From assembly GCA_016946835.1 (NCBI GenBank), contig JACVTC010000006.1, positions 1,357,501-1,390,000 of the forward strand: DNA of 32,500 nt, written 5' to 3'. Under the pieces are notes generated by a model. It was not told the DNA's origin, did not search any database, and saw only the letters and a program-made list of their open reading frames with translations. A program made the translations under genes and the position numbers. This DNA is from Neocallimastix lanati (nom. inval.) (Eukaryota; Neocallimastigomycota; Neocallimastigomycetes; Neocallimastigales; Neocallimastigaceae). Positions 11,905 to 24,649 of this stretch are shown here, piece after piece; the first letter of the stretch is position 1, and every line of letters starts with the position of its first letter.

Positions 11905-12400
11905 TTAACCCATTGAACTATTCACTAAATTAGAAGTAACGATATTATAATTTTCACTATCATTATTATTAATATTTCTTTTTTCACTATCACTAATTCT
12001 ACTATTATTAACAATATTATTTCTATGGTTATTATTATTAATATTATATACTTCGTTACTACTATCAGAATCTGAGTTTAATTCTATATTATTCATATCT
12101 GTGATGACAGTGTCTACATTACTATTAGATATTGGACACTATTTAGTAATAATATAAAATTTTTCATAGAGAATTTCAATCTCCTTAAAATGTTTCTTTC
12201 GAAATTCACGGAAAAGATAGCATTTAGAAAACCAATGTTCCAATCGAGGATTACTAATTTTTCTATAACGACAAAAGGCCACCTTTTAGGACAGTCCTCC
12301 TCAACCCTAATGGCAGCTTTGGCAACACTAGCATCGAATTGATATCCACATCTGGCACGAAGTACTTATCGGAAGCCAATATTAAATTCAGGATATTTAT
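11905..12400 (-). pseudogene. L1 C-terminal Cys/His region and Asn-rich segment
   Basis: VLRARCGYQFDASVAKAA is followed by EDCPKRWPFCR and then LEHWFSKCYLF, a Cys-Cys-His-Cys pattern like the C-terminal zinc knuckle of many non-LTR elements. L3 has the counterpart IRLRCGYKYNFA with CPCC at about 32.07 kb. A frame change separates the first part from the second. An Asn/Ser/Asp-rich run (SDSDSSNEVYNINNNNH) then reads openly to a stop at 11905; L2 and L3 show no equivalent. Confidence 0.65.
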
Positions 12401-12436
12401 AATTTAGCTCAAGATACTCTCTAATTTTCTCAAATT

Positions 12437-12477
<41 letters not shown>

Positions 12478-12829
12478 ACCTTAGCTTTGATTGATTTTCC
12501 TGCCATATCTCTATCCCAGTAAAAGTTTAAAATTGCTTTTTTTTTTTGATGGAAATTTATCTAATTTGTCAGCTAAAATTTTTCCTTTTTTTATCCCAAG
12601 CGTGACGTCTTCAACGAGATATATCTCTAAGTAAATTAGAGATAATACATTTTGAGTTTTTCCATTTTTTAAAACACCTTACCTGATTAATTACTATTAT
12701 AAAGAAATCTAGAAACTTCCCCTCTCGTACTACTAGACTAGACTGGCACATTTATTGATACCAAATTTCATTTCATTATTCCTAGCTCACTTACTGGCAA
12801 ACTTTAATAACAATTTCTTAAGTTAGGAT

Positions 12830-13390
12830 CTTGTTGGAGCACATAACACAATGTCATCTGCAAAGAGACCTCCACAACAACGTTTATTACAATTATTCAA
12901 AATATCATTAATGAACAAGTTAAACAAAATTGATGAGATGGAACAACCTTGACAACCACCTTTTCTTAATTCTAAATGATTCTAAATAATTGTTCATCAA
13001 CCTTTACACAAGCCTTGGAAGACAAGTAAAAGTTTTCAAATAAAAAATTACAGCACTTACCCCTGATACCTAAGTGATGAATCTTCATTAATACATTATA
13101 TATGGGCACTGAGTCATACGCTTTTTTAAGGTTCAAAAAAAAAGCAAGGTTAAGTATCTTTATTTTCAAATTTTCGTCTTTGACAAATAATTCTTAATAT
13201 AGTGTAAAGAATTATAATACATTCTTCTCGATTACGAAATGCAAATTGTTCCGGTCTAATTAATCTTTTATCAATTCCATATTTAGAGATTCTATTAGCG
13301 ATGATTTTTGCTATAATTTTTAATCCAATAATTAATAAGAGAGATGCCACAATAGTTATTACAATCTGACAGATCACCCTTTTTTATGAA
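12830..13390 (-). pseudogene. Reverse transcriptase domain of L1, frameshifted
   Basis: Motifs in order: KGDLSDCNNYCGISLIN (about 13337-13384; family form NYRGISL, here Arg to Cys), RPEQFAFRNREECI, LKKAYDSVPIYN with the first catalytic Asp (about 13.1 kb), RKGGCQGCSISSILFNLFIND (RGVRQGDP-like block, Asp lost) and GGLFADDIVLCA with the catalytic Asp pair (12853-12864). At least two frame changes lie between these blocks (13377 to 13169 and 13169 to 12970). The copy is inactive, but its catalytic aspartates survive. Confidence 0.85.
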
Positions 13391-14389
13391 TAGAAACTAT
13401 CGATGGGTTATTTCATGATTTTTAGAAAAAATCACCATTCCAAATACAATTGATTAAGACTATGAGACATTTAAAAACCAGATGAAATATTACTATTATT
13501 ATCACTTGATCCTTCTGAATCATCTTTACCGGGGAATCAAAACTTTGAAGAATTCCATTAATGGAATTTCATCAGGACCACAAAGCTTTAAAGTTAGGCG
13601 TAGATGAGATTGCCTCGCTAATTTCTTCATCATTAATACCTTGATTAATTTCCCATTTTTGTTGCCTTGGATTTCTCAAATTCCTAAGTGCATTAGAATC
13701 TTTCCAGAAATCTTTAGAAAGACTATGACCTTAAGAATCCGACCCTAAGAATTTATAATGAGAATGTTAAGCTTTTAATTTTTCGTCTGTTGAAAGAAAC
13801 AAGTATATTGCTATTGGTTTTATTAATAGGATGAGAGACCATGAAGGATTAATTATATTTATTTTTGTATTTTTTTATTTTTTGTTTTTACCCATTTCCA
13901 TGCTTTCCTACTATCATTTTTACGAGTTAACGAACATCCAATTTTAATCTAATATAAATGTACTTTTTTTTTTTTTCCTAAATTCGTTACATTTTTTAGG
14001 AATTGATTTACATAGTCTATTATATGAGTCAACTATTTTAGTAAATTCATTGAAATCATTTGTAGAAACAAAACGCTTAATTTATTTATATTTTATATGT
14101 TTTAACTTTTTAAAGACAATAAAATTTGAGGGAATATTCTAAACATTGCTTTTCTGATTTCTGTTGAAGATGTAAATCGATAAATCCTTAGCAATGGAAT
14201 TAGTAGTGTTGGTGAAATTTTTCAACTATACAATCCTACAATCTACTGAAAGTTCTTCATTTCCTAATTCTTTCCTAAGGATATCAAATTTATTGTGATG
14301 ACAAATTTTTTTTTTCTTTAGTTCCAAACATTTATATGTATCTCCATCTAACAATTTATTTTTTATTTTATTTTATTTTTTTTTATTGG

Positions 14390-15110
14390 TAAACAAAAAA
14401 AATGAATCATCTGTGGTAGTTTTCATGCAATAAACTACGAGTATTTTATGATCGGATAGAAAAGGATAATCAAACAAAATAAGTACATGATATTTTATCC
14501 AGCATACTTGAATTGACTAACGCATGATCAATATCTGATGAATAACTACCTCTTATCCATGAAATAGGTATTCTTCCGATTGATGGTTCAATCGGAAGAA
14601 TAAACCAGTTCTCAAGGTTACTATTAGATAATTTATCTTGTAAATCAGAGGTACTCATGTTAAAGTCTCCAAGAAGAATAGATGGGATGATTAATGCGAT
14701 TCTGAATCCATGTGAAAACCTCAGAGAATGCCTATCGGAATTGTAATGAATGTTTCTTAGTGGGAATATTGACATTACCTATAGTATATACTTAGAGTGA
14801 TTCCAAAGATTATAATGGTTGTTAAAGCAAAAAGATGAGTATTTGGGAATTATCTTTAAAGGACTGGTTGACATGAGATATGATACCCGAGATATAAACC
14901 TCTGCAACTTGGCTTATTTAGATCCATTTTTTTTTCTGGAAATATTTGCAATTTGTAAGTGTTGCTTTACAAGGATATCTAGCATCATTGGTACCATTAT
15001 TCCTGAAAACATAGGAATAATGGTTTTAAAAAAAATCGTGTTGAAGTACTCAATACTATCTCTTTTCACAAAATTCAATCCATTTTGGTATTTCAACTAA
15101 GACAAAAAAA
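14390..15110 (-). pseudogene. APE-type endonuclease domain of L1, broken
   Basis: The best uninterrupted piece is 14470-14775, holding LLGDFN, a Trp-rich middle and DIDHALVN, with SDHKILVVYC just downstream. The NVNIP motif and the helix AFSEVFTWIQNRIN sit in another frame just upstream of LLGDFN, so a frameshift separates them. The catalytic Asn, Asp and His positions seen are conserved. Confidence 0.75.
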
Positions 15111-15215
15111 GAAAACTTTTCTGTGTTAGAATGTGAAATAGGACTTTCAGAATTAAGAGAATTAAGATTAGGTATATTGGGAACATCAATTTCCTACATT
15201 TCCATTTTACAATAG

Positions 15216-15580
15216 CTACATGAGAATTTAAATAATACTATAGAAAAAATACATATACAAAATAATGCTAAAAGTAAAAAATACAATAGATTCATTTCAA
15301 TGATAATATGTAGAAACTACATGATATTATTAATTGTACCAACTCCAATGTTACTACATTTCCTGTTTAAAACAATATAAAACATCAGGTTCACTTTCAA
15401 TAGTCTTTCTATTTTCCTAATTTCCTTTCTTCATACTAGAAGCCACTTAAGAAAGGATAACTATCGATGTTCGTCAGAATCACAGAAAGCTGTAATTAGT
15501 ACACTTGATAGAGGCCATTCCTTTTCCATCCACCTTCAGTGGACCTGGAGAAATAGTCCCTCTGATTGGGGTAATATTTT
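15216..15580. other. Unassigned moderately GC-rich segment upstream of L1
   Basis: Most of it has no clear frame. The piece at 15500-15573 is open on both strands. In the plus sense it reads IEAIPFPSTFSGPGEIVPL, followed by GGGGTAATAT, which could be a donor. In the minus sense it reads TPIRGTISPGPLKVDGKGMA. I recognise neither. It may be the 5' part of L1 or a gene relic. Confidence 0.4.
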
Positions 15581-15589
15581 ATATAGTTT

Positions 15590-16025
15590 TCATATTTTTA
15601 TATTTTATATATTTTTATATTTTATATATCTTTTTATTTTATATATCTTTTTATTTTATATATATTTTATATGTTTTTATATTTTTATATTTTGTATATT
15701 TGTATATATTTTTTATATTTTTATTTTATACATGCTTTTTCTCATATATAAATAAAAATGTATATATAAATTTTTATTATTTTAATATATATATTTTTGT
15801 TATATATATATATATTTTTTATGTCTTTGTATTTTTATACTTTTTATATTTCTATATATTTTTTTATATTTCTATATTTTTTATATTTCTATATTTTTTA
15901 TATTTCTATATTTTTTATATTTCTATATTTTTTATATTTCTATATTTTTTATATTTCTATATTTTTTATATTCCTATATTTTTTATATTTCTATATTTTT
16001 TATATTTCTATATTTTTTATATTTT
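15590..16025. repeat. TTTTATAT-rich tract ending in a 17-bp minisatellite
   Basis: From about 15850 to 16023 a unit of type CTATATTTTTTATATTT repeats about ten times with strict 17-bp spacing. One copy carries a T-to-C change near 15973. The upstream part (15590-15830) is a less regular version. The long plus-strand frame across it (Tyr, Phe and Ile only) is a product of the repeat. Confidence 0.9.
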
Positions 16026-16063
16026 TATTTATAATACATGTTTTTTCTCATATATATAAATAA

Positions 16064-16650
16064 AAATGTATAAATAAATTTTTATTATTTTAATATATAT
16101 ATTTTTATTATTTGTATATACGTATACGTATATAAATATATATATATTTAAATTTTTTTTTATATTTTTCTATTATTTTTTTTATTTTTTATTATTATTA
16201 TTATTTTTTTTTTTTATTTTATATTTTATATTTTTATTTAAATATATTTTAATATTTTATATTTTTATTTAAATAAAATTTACATAAATCTTTCATTTTA
16301 AATAATAGTTTTAGATAATAATATTTTATATTAAATATAATAAGTAATACATATATATAGATATAAATATAGATATATTTTATATTGATTTTAATTTTTG
16401 GTATAATTATTAACTATAATTAAAATTTAAGCAAATTTTAAAAATATAATAATTAAAAAATATAAAAGAAGAAAAAAAAAATTATATATATATTAATATA
16501 TATATAAATAATTTTTTTTATTAATAAGATAATAATAATTAAAATAGTAATATTAAAAATTTTCCTTATTTATACATTAATAGAATTGTTTTTACAAAAA
16601 AAAAAAAAAAATATTTTCCTTTTTTTTCCTTTTTTTTTTTCTTATACTTT
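16064..16650. other. 3' flank of the CotH gene, no gene seen
   Basis: A/T low complexity with short TA and poly-A/T runs. It should contain the CotH poly(A) site, which cannot be placed. Confidence 0.7.
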
Positions 16651-18672
16651 TTATTTTCTAAATAATAAAATAAGAGAGCCGATAATAAAGAGGAAGGTAA
16701 TCAAGGATGGCGTAATGATCTTAGAGCTACTTTCAAAGGTACTACCTACTGTACCTTTACTGTAATCACAAGATGTAGTTAATTGATATTGATCGATGAC
16801 CACTTGAGCTCTCTTTCTAATATAAGCATAAAGAGAAGTGGTATCGCCACTACATGTGTAGGATTCAATATCAGAATAAGCGGTGACAATTTCATCATAG
16901 GTATAAGTTAAATCTTCACCATTAAGGACATCATAAATCGTTGCTGGTGGTTTAACGAGCGTATCCCAATACATATCTGAATTTAAGAATTCTTGGAAGT
17001 AAGCGATACGAGGATTCATCGATTCTGTATTAAAGACTTCACTCACCGTCTTCTTCAAGTATTCTACAAATTTATTCTTAAACTTTTCACGAGATAATAC
17101 CCCTTCTACTAATGGATTTCTAGTTAAAGTATCCGAATAGGAAGCAGGAATATTTTGATATTCTTCCCATGGAGTAGTCACTGGATAAAGAGCATATTTA
17201 TCAAAGGTAGCATCGAAATCAAAAGACCAAACGTTGAATTGACCATTAGCCTTATAAATATAATAGTTGTTACCGGCGATGAAGAAACCATCTCTATGAT
17301 CGATTAAATATTCGAGAACGAGATCCTTCAATAATAAATCTACATTTAGGAATTTTTCTACATCATCATCTGAACAGGAAGGTAAATCATTTGCAATCCA
17401 GTCAATTAATTCAGTAATTTCATCGTAAGGGGAGGAAGCCTTCTCATCAGGTAAATAGGTTAAATCATAGATTTCAGAATAAATTTCAGGATTTGGTACT
17501 AAATAGTTTCGGGTGACGCCTTGGTAAGTGATTGCCTTATAGAGTACGCCATAGTTTGGATTATCTTCACCGTCATGGAAATTATTCTTGAGTAACTTCT
17601 TCTTGAATACATCTGCCATATCATATAAACCGAAAGCATAATCATTAAGGTAGAATCTAGCTGGAGTGGCTTGACCTGCAGGAAGACCTAATGAATTTGA
17701 AATATCAATGGCTAATTTATTTTTAATATAGGTACAATCGAATACACAATTTCTTAATTTGAATTTATCACGACTGAAAATTTTTCGATTATCTTTATCT
17801 TCAGAATTATCATCTAACTTTACTTTAAATGGTCGTTTTGGGTATCCACGAGAACCTTGACCACTTAATTCTATGGTAACATTGGTGAATATTTTATCAG
17901 ATTCTGATGAAATAATGGAAAGTTCACAACCATCAATGCTAATTTCTCTGTTATCCCCTCTGTCGGATAATAAAGCATTGACTTGATTAATATCTGGACA
18001 ATAAGCTCTTACATTTTGAACTTCACCTTCTTGAAATAATTCAGAGAAATTCTTAGTTCCATCGGATTCATCAAAAATTCTTGGAATTGGTTTTAAGAGA
18101 TCTCCAGCTTTGGAGTATGGACGACCATAGACATCATTTAAACTGTCTGATGGATTACGATTTATTATGAAAGCATCTATACTTGTACCATCGATTTGAT
18201 TACCTTTAGCTTCTGAAGCCATTATATTATTATTATCATCAAGAATGACATAGTAATAATGGGAAGAAGGATCATCGGCCTTACCCATCCAATAATAATT
18301 ATTGTGTGATGGGGAGAGTTCCACAGGATTACCATCATCAATGACGACCGCCACTTTGGTACCTTTATATTCAGAAGGCACCGCAACGACTTTATAATCT
18401 CTTGCATAACAAAGTCCAACAAAAGTTAAGACTGTTGAAAAAAAAAATTATAAATATTAATATATATAATTGTATAAATATGTTTTTTTTTTTTTTTTTT
18501 AATAAAATATATTTTATAATAGAAAAAAAAAAATAAAAAAGAAATTGAAATTTTTTTTTTATTTTTATAGATTAAACTTTTTATATATTAAACTACTCTT
18601 TTTTTTTTTTTCTTTAATCTATTCTTTTTATATATCTTTACCTTCTGCAACATATTTAAATAATTTTGTCAT
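16651..18672 (-). CDS. Secreted or membrane CotH-family protein (CotH kinase-like)
   Basis: Two exons, 18672-18642 and 18431-16651, are joined in phase (donor GTAAAG, acceptor CAACAG), giving 603 residues. The N-terminus MTKLFKYVAE (exon 1) plus VLTFVGLCYA (exon 2) forms a signal peptide. CotH hallmarks follow: GSRGYPKRPFKVKL (about residues 203-216), IKNKLAIDISNSLGLP (246-261), YLIDHRDGFF (385-394), NNYYIYK (398-404) and WSFDFDATFDKY (412-423). The Asp residues in DHRDG and DFD correspond to the likely catalytic and metal-binding positions; this is inferred from the family fold. Residues about 583-601 are hydrophobic (IITPSLITFLFIIGSL), then RK, so it is membrane anchored or a GPI-signal precursor. 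Bacterial CotH phosphorylates spore-coat proteins; the role in gut fungi is not established, with surface or cellulosome-linked functions proposed. The frame is undisturbed and its codons are clearly GC-richer than the surroundings. Confidence 0.92.
18432..18641 (-). other. CotH intron splitting the signal peptide
   Basis: A GTAAAG donor follows codon 10 plus one base, and the CAACAG acceptor precedes TC TTA ACT. The join creates Val-11 and supplies the hydrophobic core of the signal peptide. The intron is rich in poly-A/T. Confidence 0.8.
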
Positions 18673-19763
18673 ATTAATTTTGTTCTAATTCCTGAAACAA
18701 ATATATATATATATATACTTTTTCGTCTGTACTTTAATTTTTTTTTTCTTTTGATTTATATCTTGAAAATAGTATTAATAATAATATTCTTTAAAAAGCT
18801 TTTAAAAAAATATTGAAGAGTTTTATATACAATAGTGAATATATGTGTATAATATAAATATTTAATATATACGCTTTATTATTAAAATTTTTTATATTTC
18901 TATTTTTCTTATAGTTTATTTTTTTTAAAAAAAAAAAAAAAGAAAGAAAGAAAAGGCTCTATTTATTTAAAAAATTTTTTTTTCTTCTTATATAATATTT
19001 GAATATAATTATAATTATAATTAAAAAAATTAATTTTTCTTTCTCATATTTATCAAAAAAAATTAAAAAATTATAAGATAAAATGATAATAATATAATTA
19101 AAAAAAAAAAAAAAATAAAATAAAAAAAAATATAATAATATTTTTTTTTTTTATAATAAATTTATATAAAAAAAAAATAATTAGTAAATTTTTGATAAAG
19201 ATAAACTAAATTCAGTTATTATCTAATTTTAATTAATTTTTACCAAAAAGAGAAGAATTGAAAAAAATTAAAAATAATTAAAAATTAAATATTTCTTGAG
19301 TTTTATATATATTTAATTTAATTTAAATATACTGTTAATATACGCTATTTCTTAAATTTTGTATATAATTAAATTGAATTTATGTCTATTGTAATATATG
19401 TTATTTCTTGAATTGAATTTAAATTGATTGTATATAAAAAAGGAAAATTTATTTATTTATTTAAAATTATTTTTATTGATATTATTTTTAATATAAGATT
19501 AATATATTTCATGTTTAAATAAAAAAAAAAAAACCAAAAGTTAAAAATTAAAAAAAGCTTTTATTTATTTATTATATATTATTGAATAATATTAACAATA
19601 TAATTAAAATATATTATAATATATGTAAACAGAAATTTTAATTGAATTTAAATTAAACCTAAAAAAAAAGTCAAACATTAAAACCTATAAATAATTAAAT
19701 AATTGAATAATAAATAATTGAATAATAAATAATAAATAATAAATAATTTAATAATAAATAATA

Positions 19764-20009
19764 ATAAATAATAAATAATAAATAATAAATAATAAATAAT
19801 AAATAATAAATAATAAATAATAAATAATAAATAATAAATAATAAATAATAAATAATAAATAATAAATAATAAATAATAAATAATAAATAATAAATAATAA
19901 ATAATAAATAATAAATAATAAATAATAAATAATAAATAATAAATAATAAATAATAAATAATAAATAATAAATAATAAATAATAAATAATAAATAATAAAT
20001 AATAAATAA
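19764..20009. repeat. 7-bp (AATAAAT)n array
   Basis: About 35 nearly perfect copies of a 7-bp unit. Because 7 is not a multiple of 3, each open frame encodes a 7-residue repeat (LLFIIYY on the minus strand), which explains the long minus-strand frame here. Confidence 0.95.
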
Positions 20010-20225
20010 TATATTTATTAATCATATAATAGTAAATATAATTATGATTAATTACTAATCATACAAATGGAAATAAGAAATATTTAATAATCAAATAATT
20101 AATAATAAATTAAAATTTTATATAAAAATAAAATTTGCTAATATGGTAATAAATATAGAGAAAAGACACATTTCTAATTTAATATAATTTATTGGCATTT
20201 TTTTAAAAAAAAAAAAATAAAAAAA

Positions 20226-20226
<1 letters not shown>

Positions 20227-20297
<71 letters not shown>

Positions 20298-20311
20298 TAA
20301 TAATAATAATA

Positions 20312-20347
<36 letters not shown>

Positions 20348-20376
20348 TAATAATAAATAATAATAATAATAATAAT
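20227..20376. repeat. (TAA)n array with AAAT interruptions
   Basis: About 50 TAA units, interrupted at intervals by a TAAA unit. Confidence 0.95.
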
Positions 20377-20808
20377 AGATATTAATTCTATATTTTATTA
20401 TATATATTTTGTATTATATTATATAACTATTATTATTCAATAGACCAAATTTTGTATTTAATATGAATATATGGTTAAGCTTTTTTTCAATTGGCAGGAT
20501 ATTTAAAATTTTAAATTTAAATTAATTAGTTAGTAATAAAATTTTATTATTAATTATCATTTCAAAAAATGATTCGAATTATGTGAAAAAAAAAAAAAAA
20601 AAAAAAAGAAATCAACAAATGTAAATTGAGTTTGAATTACTTATTTAATATATGGAACAATTAACAAATTCTAATATTTATTTGAGTTTATTTAATAGTA
20701 TATTCTTATACTATATCTATTTGAAAAAGCGTTTTTCATTTTAATTATTTTATTAGAAATCTTTTTATTATTATTATTATTATTTTTTTGTTAAACAAGA
20801 ATTTATTC

Positions 20809-20851
<43 letters not shown>

Positions 20852-22049
20852 TAATGATCTTGCTATAAATAATTTTTTTTATTCCATTGCTATTGAATAA
20901 TTCATATGAAGTAATTTTCTATAGGAAGAATAAATATAACTATTGTATAAATTTATAAAAAATAAAAAGAAAAGTTTTAAATAAAACAAAGAAACAAAGA
21001 AAAAACAAAAAAAAAAAAAAAAGAAAAAACAAAAAAAAAAAAGAAAAAAAAAAAAAAAAGAAAAAAATTTAATAATTGTCTATGATAAATTAAAAAAAAA
21101 AAAAAAAATTAAAAATAAAAATTATAATGAATTATTATTATTATAATTTTTTTTTTATTTTTCATTTATTTATTTTTTTTTTATTTTTTATAGCTATTAT
21201 ATTTATTTCATAAGAACAGTAAATGCTTCTTTAATATATAATAAACTTAATATGCTTCTATGATAATAATAATATATTTTTATTTTAACGTTAAACTTTT
21301 TTCTTATTGATTATAAAAATAAATAGAATATAATATAATACTTTATTAAGATTTACTGAGTTTAATGAGAAAAAAAAAAAAAAAAAAAACTACACATATA
21401 TAGAGTCAAAATATTTATTATCTAAAATTTTATTAACATATATAAAAAAAAAAGATTATCTAGAAATCAAGAAAAGAAAAAAAAAATTCATATAAAATTT
21501 AACTCTTTTCACTTTATAATTTATTCCATGATTATTGCATAAGAAAATAAACAATTAATAATAATATGTATTATTATTTTTGTTTTTTATTTTAATGCAT
21601 TTAATAGACAATTCTTAAAATAAAATTATTCATAATTATTATTATAATTTAAAATTTTGTTTATATTTTAAATATAGTTTATTTTATTTTAATATAAACT
21701 TTTTTTTTATAAGTATTTTTTTTAAAAAAAAAAGAAAAAAGAAAAAAAAAATATTCTTAAAAATAAGTTAAATTTATGCTTAACATAATGAATAAATTAA
21801 ACTATAATATTTATAAAAATTATAATATTTAAATTTAAGATAAAAATTTATTTTTTAAATGAAAAAAAAAAATAAAATTTAAACAACATCACTTTAAAAT
21901 TGATATTAAATAAATTATATATTATATAAATAAATAAATAAATAAATAGATAAATGATAAATCAATAATCAATAGATAAATTTGTAAATAAATAAATTTC
22001 TTAAGTATTATTATAAAATTAACTACAGAAAAAAAAAATTCACAAAGAT

Positions 22050-22188
22050 TTATTATTATTATTGCTATTATATTATTATTATTATATTTATTATATTTAT
22101 TATTATTATTATTATTATATTTATTATTATTATTATTATTATATTTATTATTGTTATTATATTTATTATTATTTATTATTATTTATTA

Positions 22189-22230
<42 letters not shown>

Positions 22231-22278
22231 TATTATTATTTATTATATTTATCATTATTTATTATTATTATTATTATT
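22050..22278. repeat. Imperfect (ATT)n array
   Basis: ATT units interrupted by ATTT, ATATTT and GTT variants. The plus-strand Tyr/Ile frame is an artefact of it. Confidence 0.95.
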
Positions 22279-22739
22279 TCTGTAAAATTGAATAATATAT
22301 TAATAAATATATATTATTATAATTAAAAGAAAATCAAATAATAAATAAATATAATAAAAAGTAAAAAAAAAATTTTGGCAGGGAGTAAAATTTTTTTTTT
22401 GGTTATTACCAATATCAACCAATTTCATTTATTATTATTAATTATTAATTATTATTTATTACTAATTACTATTAATTATTACTGTATGTGATATTATATA
22501 AAAAAAAGGCAAATAGTAATAGAAAAAAAAAAAAAAAAAAAAAATAAAAATAAAAAAAATTAAGTACTATTATATTAAAAATTTTTTTTTTTTAATTTAA
22601 ATATATTATTATATTATTACCAAGATTGAAAGATCTAAGAATTATGAATTTTATATTATTTATTTATAAATTCATATTTATTCATTTGTTATTTAATTTT
22701 TAGTGTTTTATAATTCAAAAACTATAATGAATATTAAAT

Positions 22740-22980
22740 ATTTATATTTATATCTATATATATATATTTATTTATATATTTATATATTTACATATTTATA
22801 TATTCATGTATTCATATATTTATTTATTTTTATATTTATTTATTTATTTATATATATATATACATTTATATATTCATATATTCATATATTTATATATTAA
22901 TATATTTATATTTATATTTATATTTTACATATTTTTATATTTTTATATATTTTTTTATTTTCATTTAATTTATTTATATA
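22740..22980. repeat. TATATTTA/TATATTCA cryptic repeat
   Basis: Irregular repetition of TATATTTA with occasional CA or CATG variants. There is no fixed period. Confidence 0.8.
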
Positions 22981-24649
22981 GATTTAAATTAAATTAAATT
23001 AGATTAAATTAAATTAGATTAAATAATATATTTGACTTTTTAATACAAAATAAACTTAATATTATATATAGAAAAGAGACATTATTTCCATTTTTTTTTT
23101 CCATTTTTCCAATTTTTTTTTTTTTACTCAAAAATTATTATATTAATTTTAAAGAGATAAGAAAGTAAATAAATAAATTAAAAGAAAAGAATAAATATAT
23201 TTAATACTATTAATATGATAAATATTAATATATTGAATTATATATAATAATATAAATAATATACAATAATATATCTATTAATATATATAAATAATATACA
23301 TAAATAATATATATAAATTGATATACAATAATATATATATAAATAATATATAAATAATATATAATAATATATAGTAATATATATTAAAATTATGGCTAAA
23401 AAAAATACAAAAACATTTTATTTTATTTTATTTTATATATAAATCTTTGTTTTATATATAGCTTAATATATATATATTATATAGTAGAATCTTATTTTAT
23501 TCATTTTCTATTGAATGATTTTTGTTTTATTTCAATTTTCTGTATAAATAATTTCTATTAAGGTTGAAGAGATAGATAAAAGATAGAAGCTGAATAAAAA
23601 GTTGAATATGTCTATATAATTTAATAAAAGGATTATTTTTTTTTAATTAAATATCATAAAAAAAATAAAAAAAATAATAAATACTTCATAAAAAAAAAAA
23701 AAATAAATTAGATATGATATATATATATTTTTAGGAAAAGAATTTGTTTTTAAAAAAATATTTCTGTAGTATAATATGTTATTGGAAAGATGACCATTTA
23801 AATATAATAGCTGTTAAATTATATATAAAATTATTAATATCACTTTTTTTTATTCATTAATGTTAAATTGATATTGAAATGTTAAATATCACTTTAAAAA
23901 TATATATATATATATATATAATATAAAGGTAGATTTACTATTTTTAATTGACAATTGCTATTATTGCTATTTATGTTTAGTTGAAATTAATGGTAAAAAT
24001 CATTATTGATAAACATGAACTCTTTTTTAATTTTTTTTTTATGATTTCTATTTGCCGAATTAAAAGTAATTGTAATTTTTTTTTTAAAAATTTGTAATGA
24101 AAACTAGGTTAATATCATTTTATATTTAGTACGTTATATGAAATTTATTTAATCATTAACATATTGTTATTATTAATTTTTTGAATATAATTCACTATTC
24201 ATTATTCATATTTAATATTTGATATTTGATATTTATTTTATTTATAGATAGAATAAAATCATTTAATTATTAAATAATTCCTTATACAATTCTAATGATT
24301 TTATTTTTTTATTTTTTTTTTATTTTAATTATTTTTCATCAAATTTATAATCATATTAATATTTAATTAGATGTGACAAAATTATATTTATTTATTTATT
24401 CATTTATTTATTCATTCATTTATTTATATACTTTGAATATTTCAAAAATTTAGAATTCATAAAAAAAAAAAAAAAAAAATTAATTTTTAATGTAGTACAG
24501 GAAAGCATGTAAACAAAAATTTTAATTTAAACATATTAAAAACAAAAAATAACAACTTAAAAATTAATTAAAAATACATGAATTATTAAATTTTATTTTA
24601 TTTTATTCAATCTGTATTTCATATCATTTCATATCATTATTTCACCTAT

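Larger units (their letters stand above)
11470..15215 (-). mobile_element. Non-LTR retrotransposon L1, degenerate, endonuclease plus reverse transcriptase
   Basis: Read from high to low coordinates. A Ser/Asn-rich open segment (EIDVPNIPNLNSLNSE, then WIEFCEKR) at about 15.06-15.21 kb precedes an APE endonuclease with NVNIPTKK (about 14.76 kb), LLGDFNMS (GDFN at 14659-14670), SSDIDHALVN and SDHK (14445-14456). A reverse transcriptase follows (12.83-13.39 kb). Then come a Cys/His region (RCGYQFDA, CPKRW, EHWFSKC) at about 12.2-12.4 kb, an Asn/Ser-rich acidic stretch (11905-12096), and a tail with LLGGRDADISDLN (about 11.8 kb) equivalent to the FLGGTLALNELQF tail of L2 and L3. The GC-richer DNA at 11.48-11.72 kb is tail plus 3' end. 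Several frameshifts make it dead. The 5' limit is uncertain. Confidence 0.85.

Noticed and set aside
14819-15100. 93-residue plus-strand frame
   Set aside because: Antisense to the L1 endonuclease region, which has recognisable motifs on the minus strand.
15850-16025. Regularly spaced repeats as a CRISPR array
   Set aside because: Units are directly adjacent with no unique spacers, and the genome is eukaryotic.
15505-16063. Long plus-strand open frames rich in Tyr, Phe and Ile
   Set aside because: Beyond the first 23 residues they are translations of the 17-bp and related AT repeats, with no natural protein composition.
19678-20025. 115-residue minus-strand frame with a 7-residue repeat
   Set aside because: A direct product of the 7-bp DNA array; the period alone explains it.
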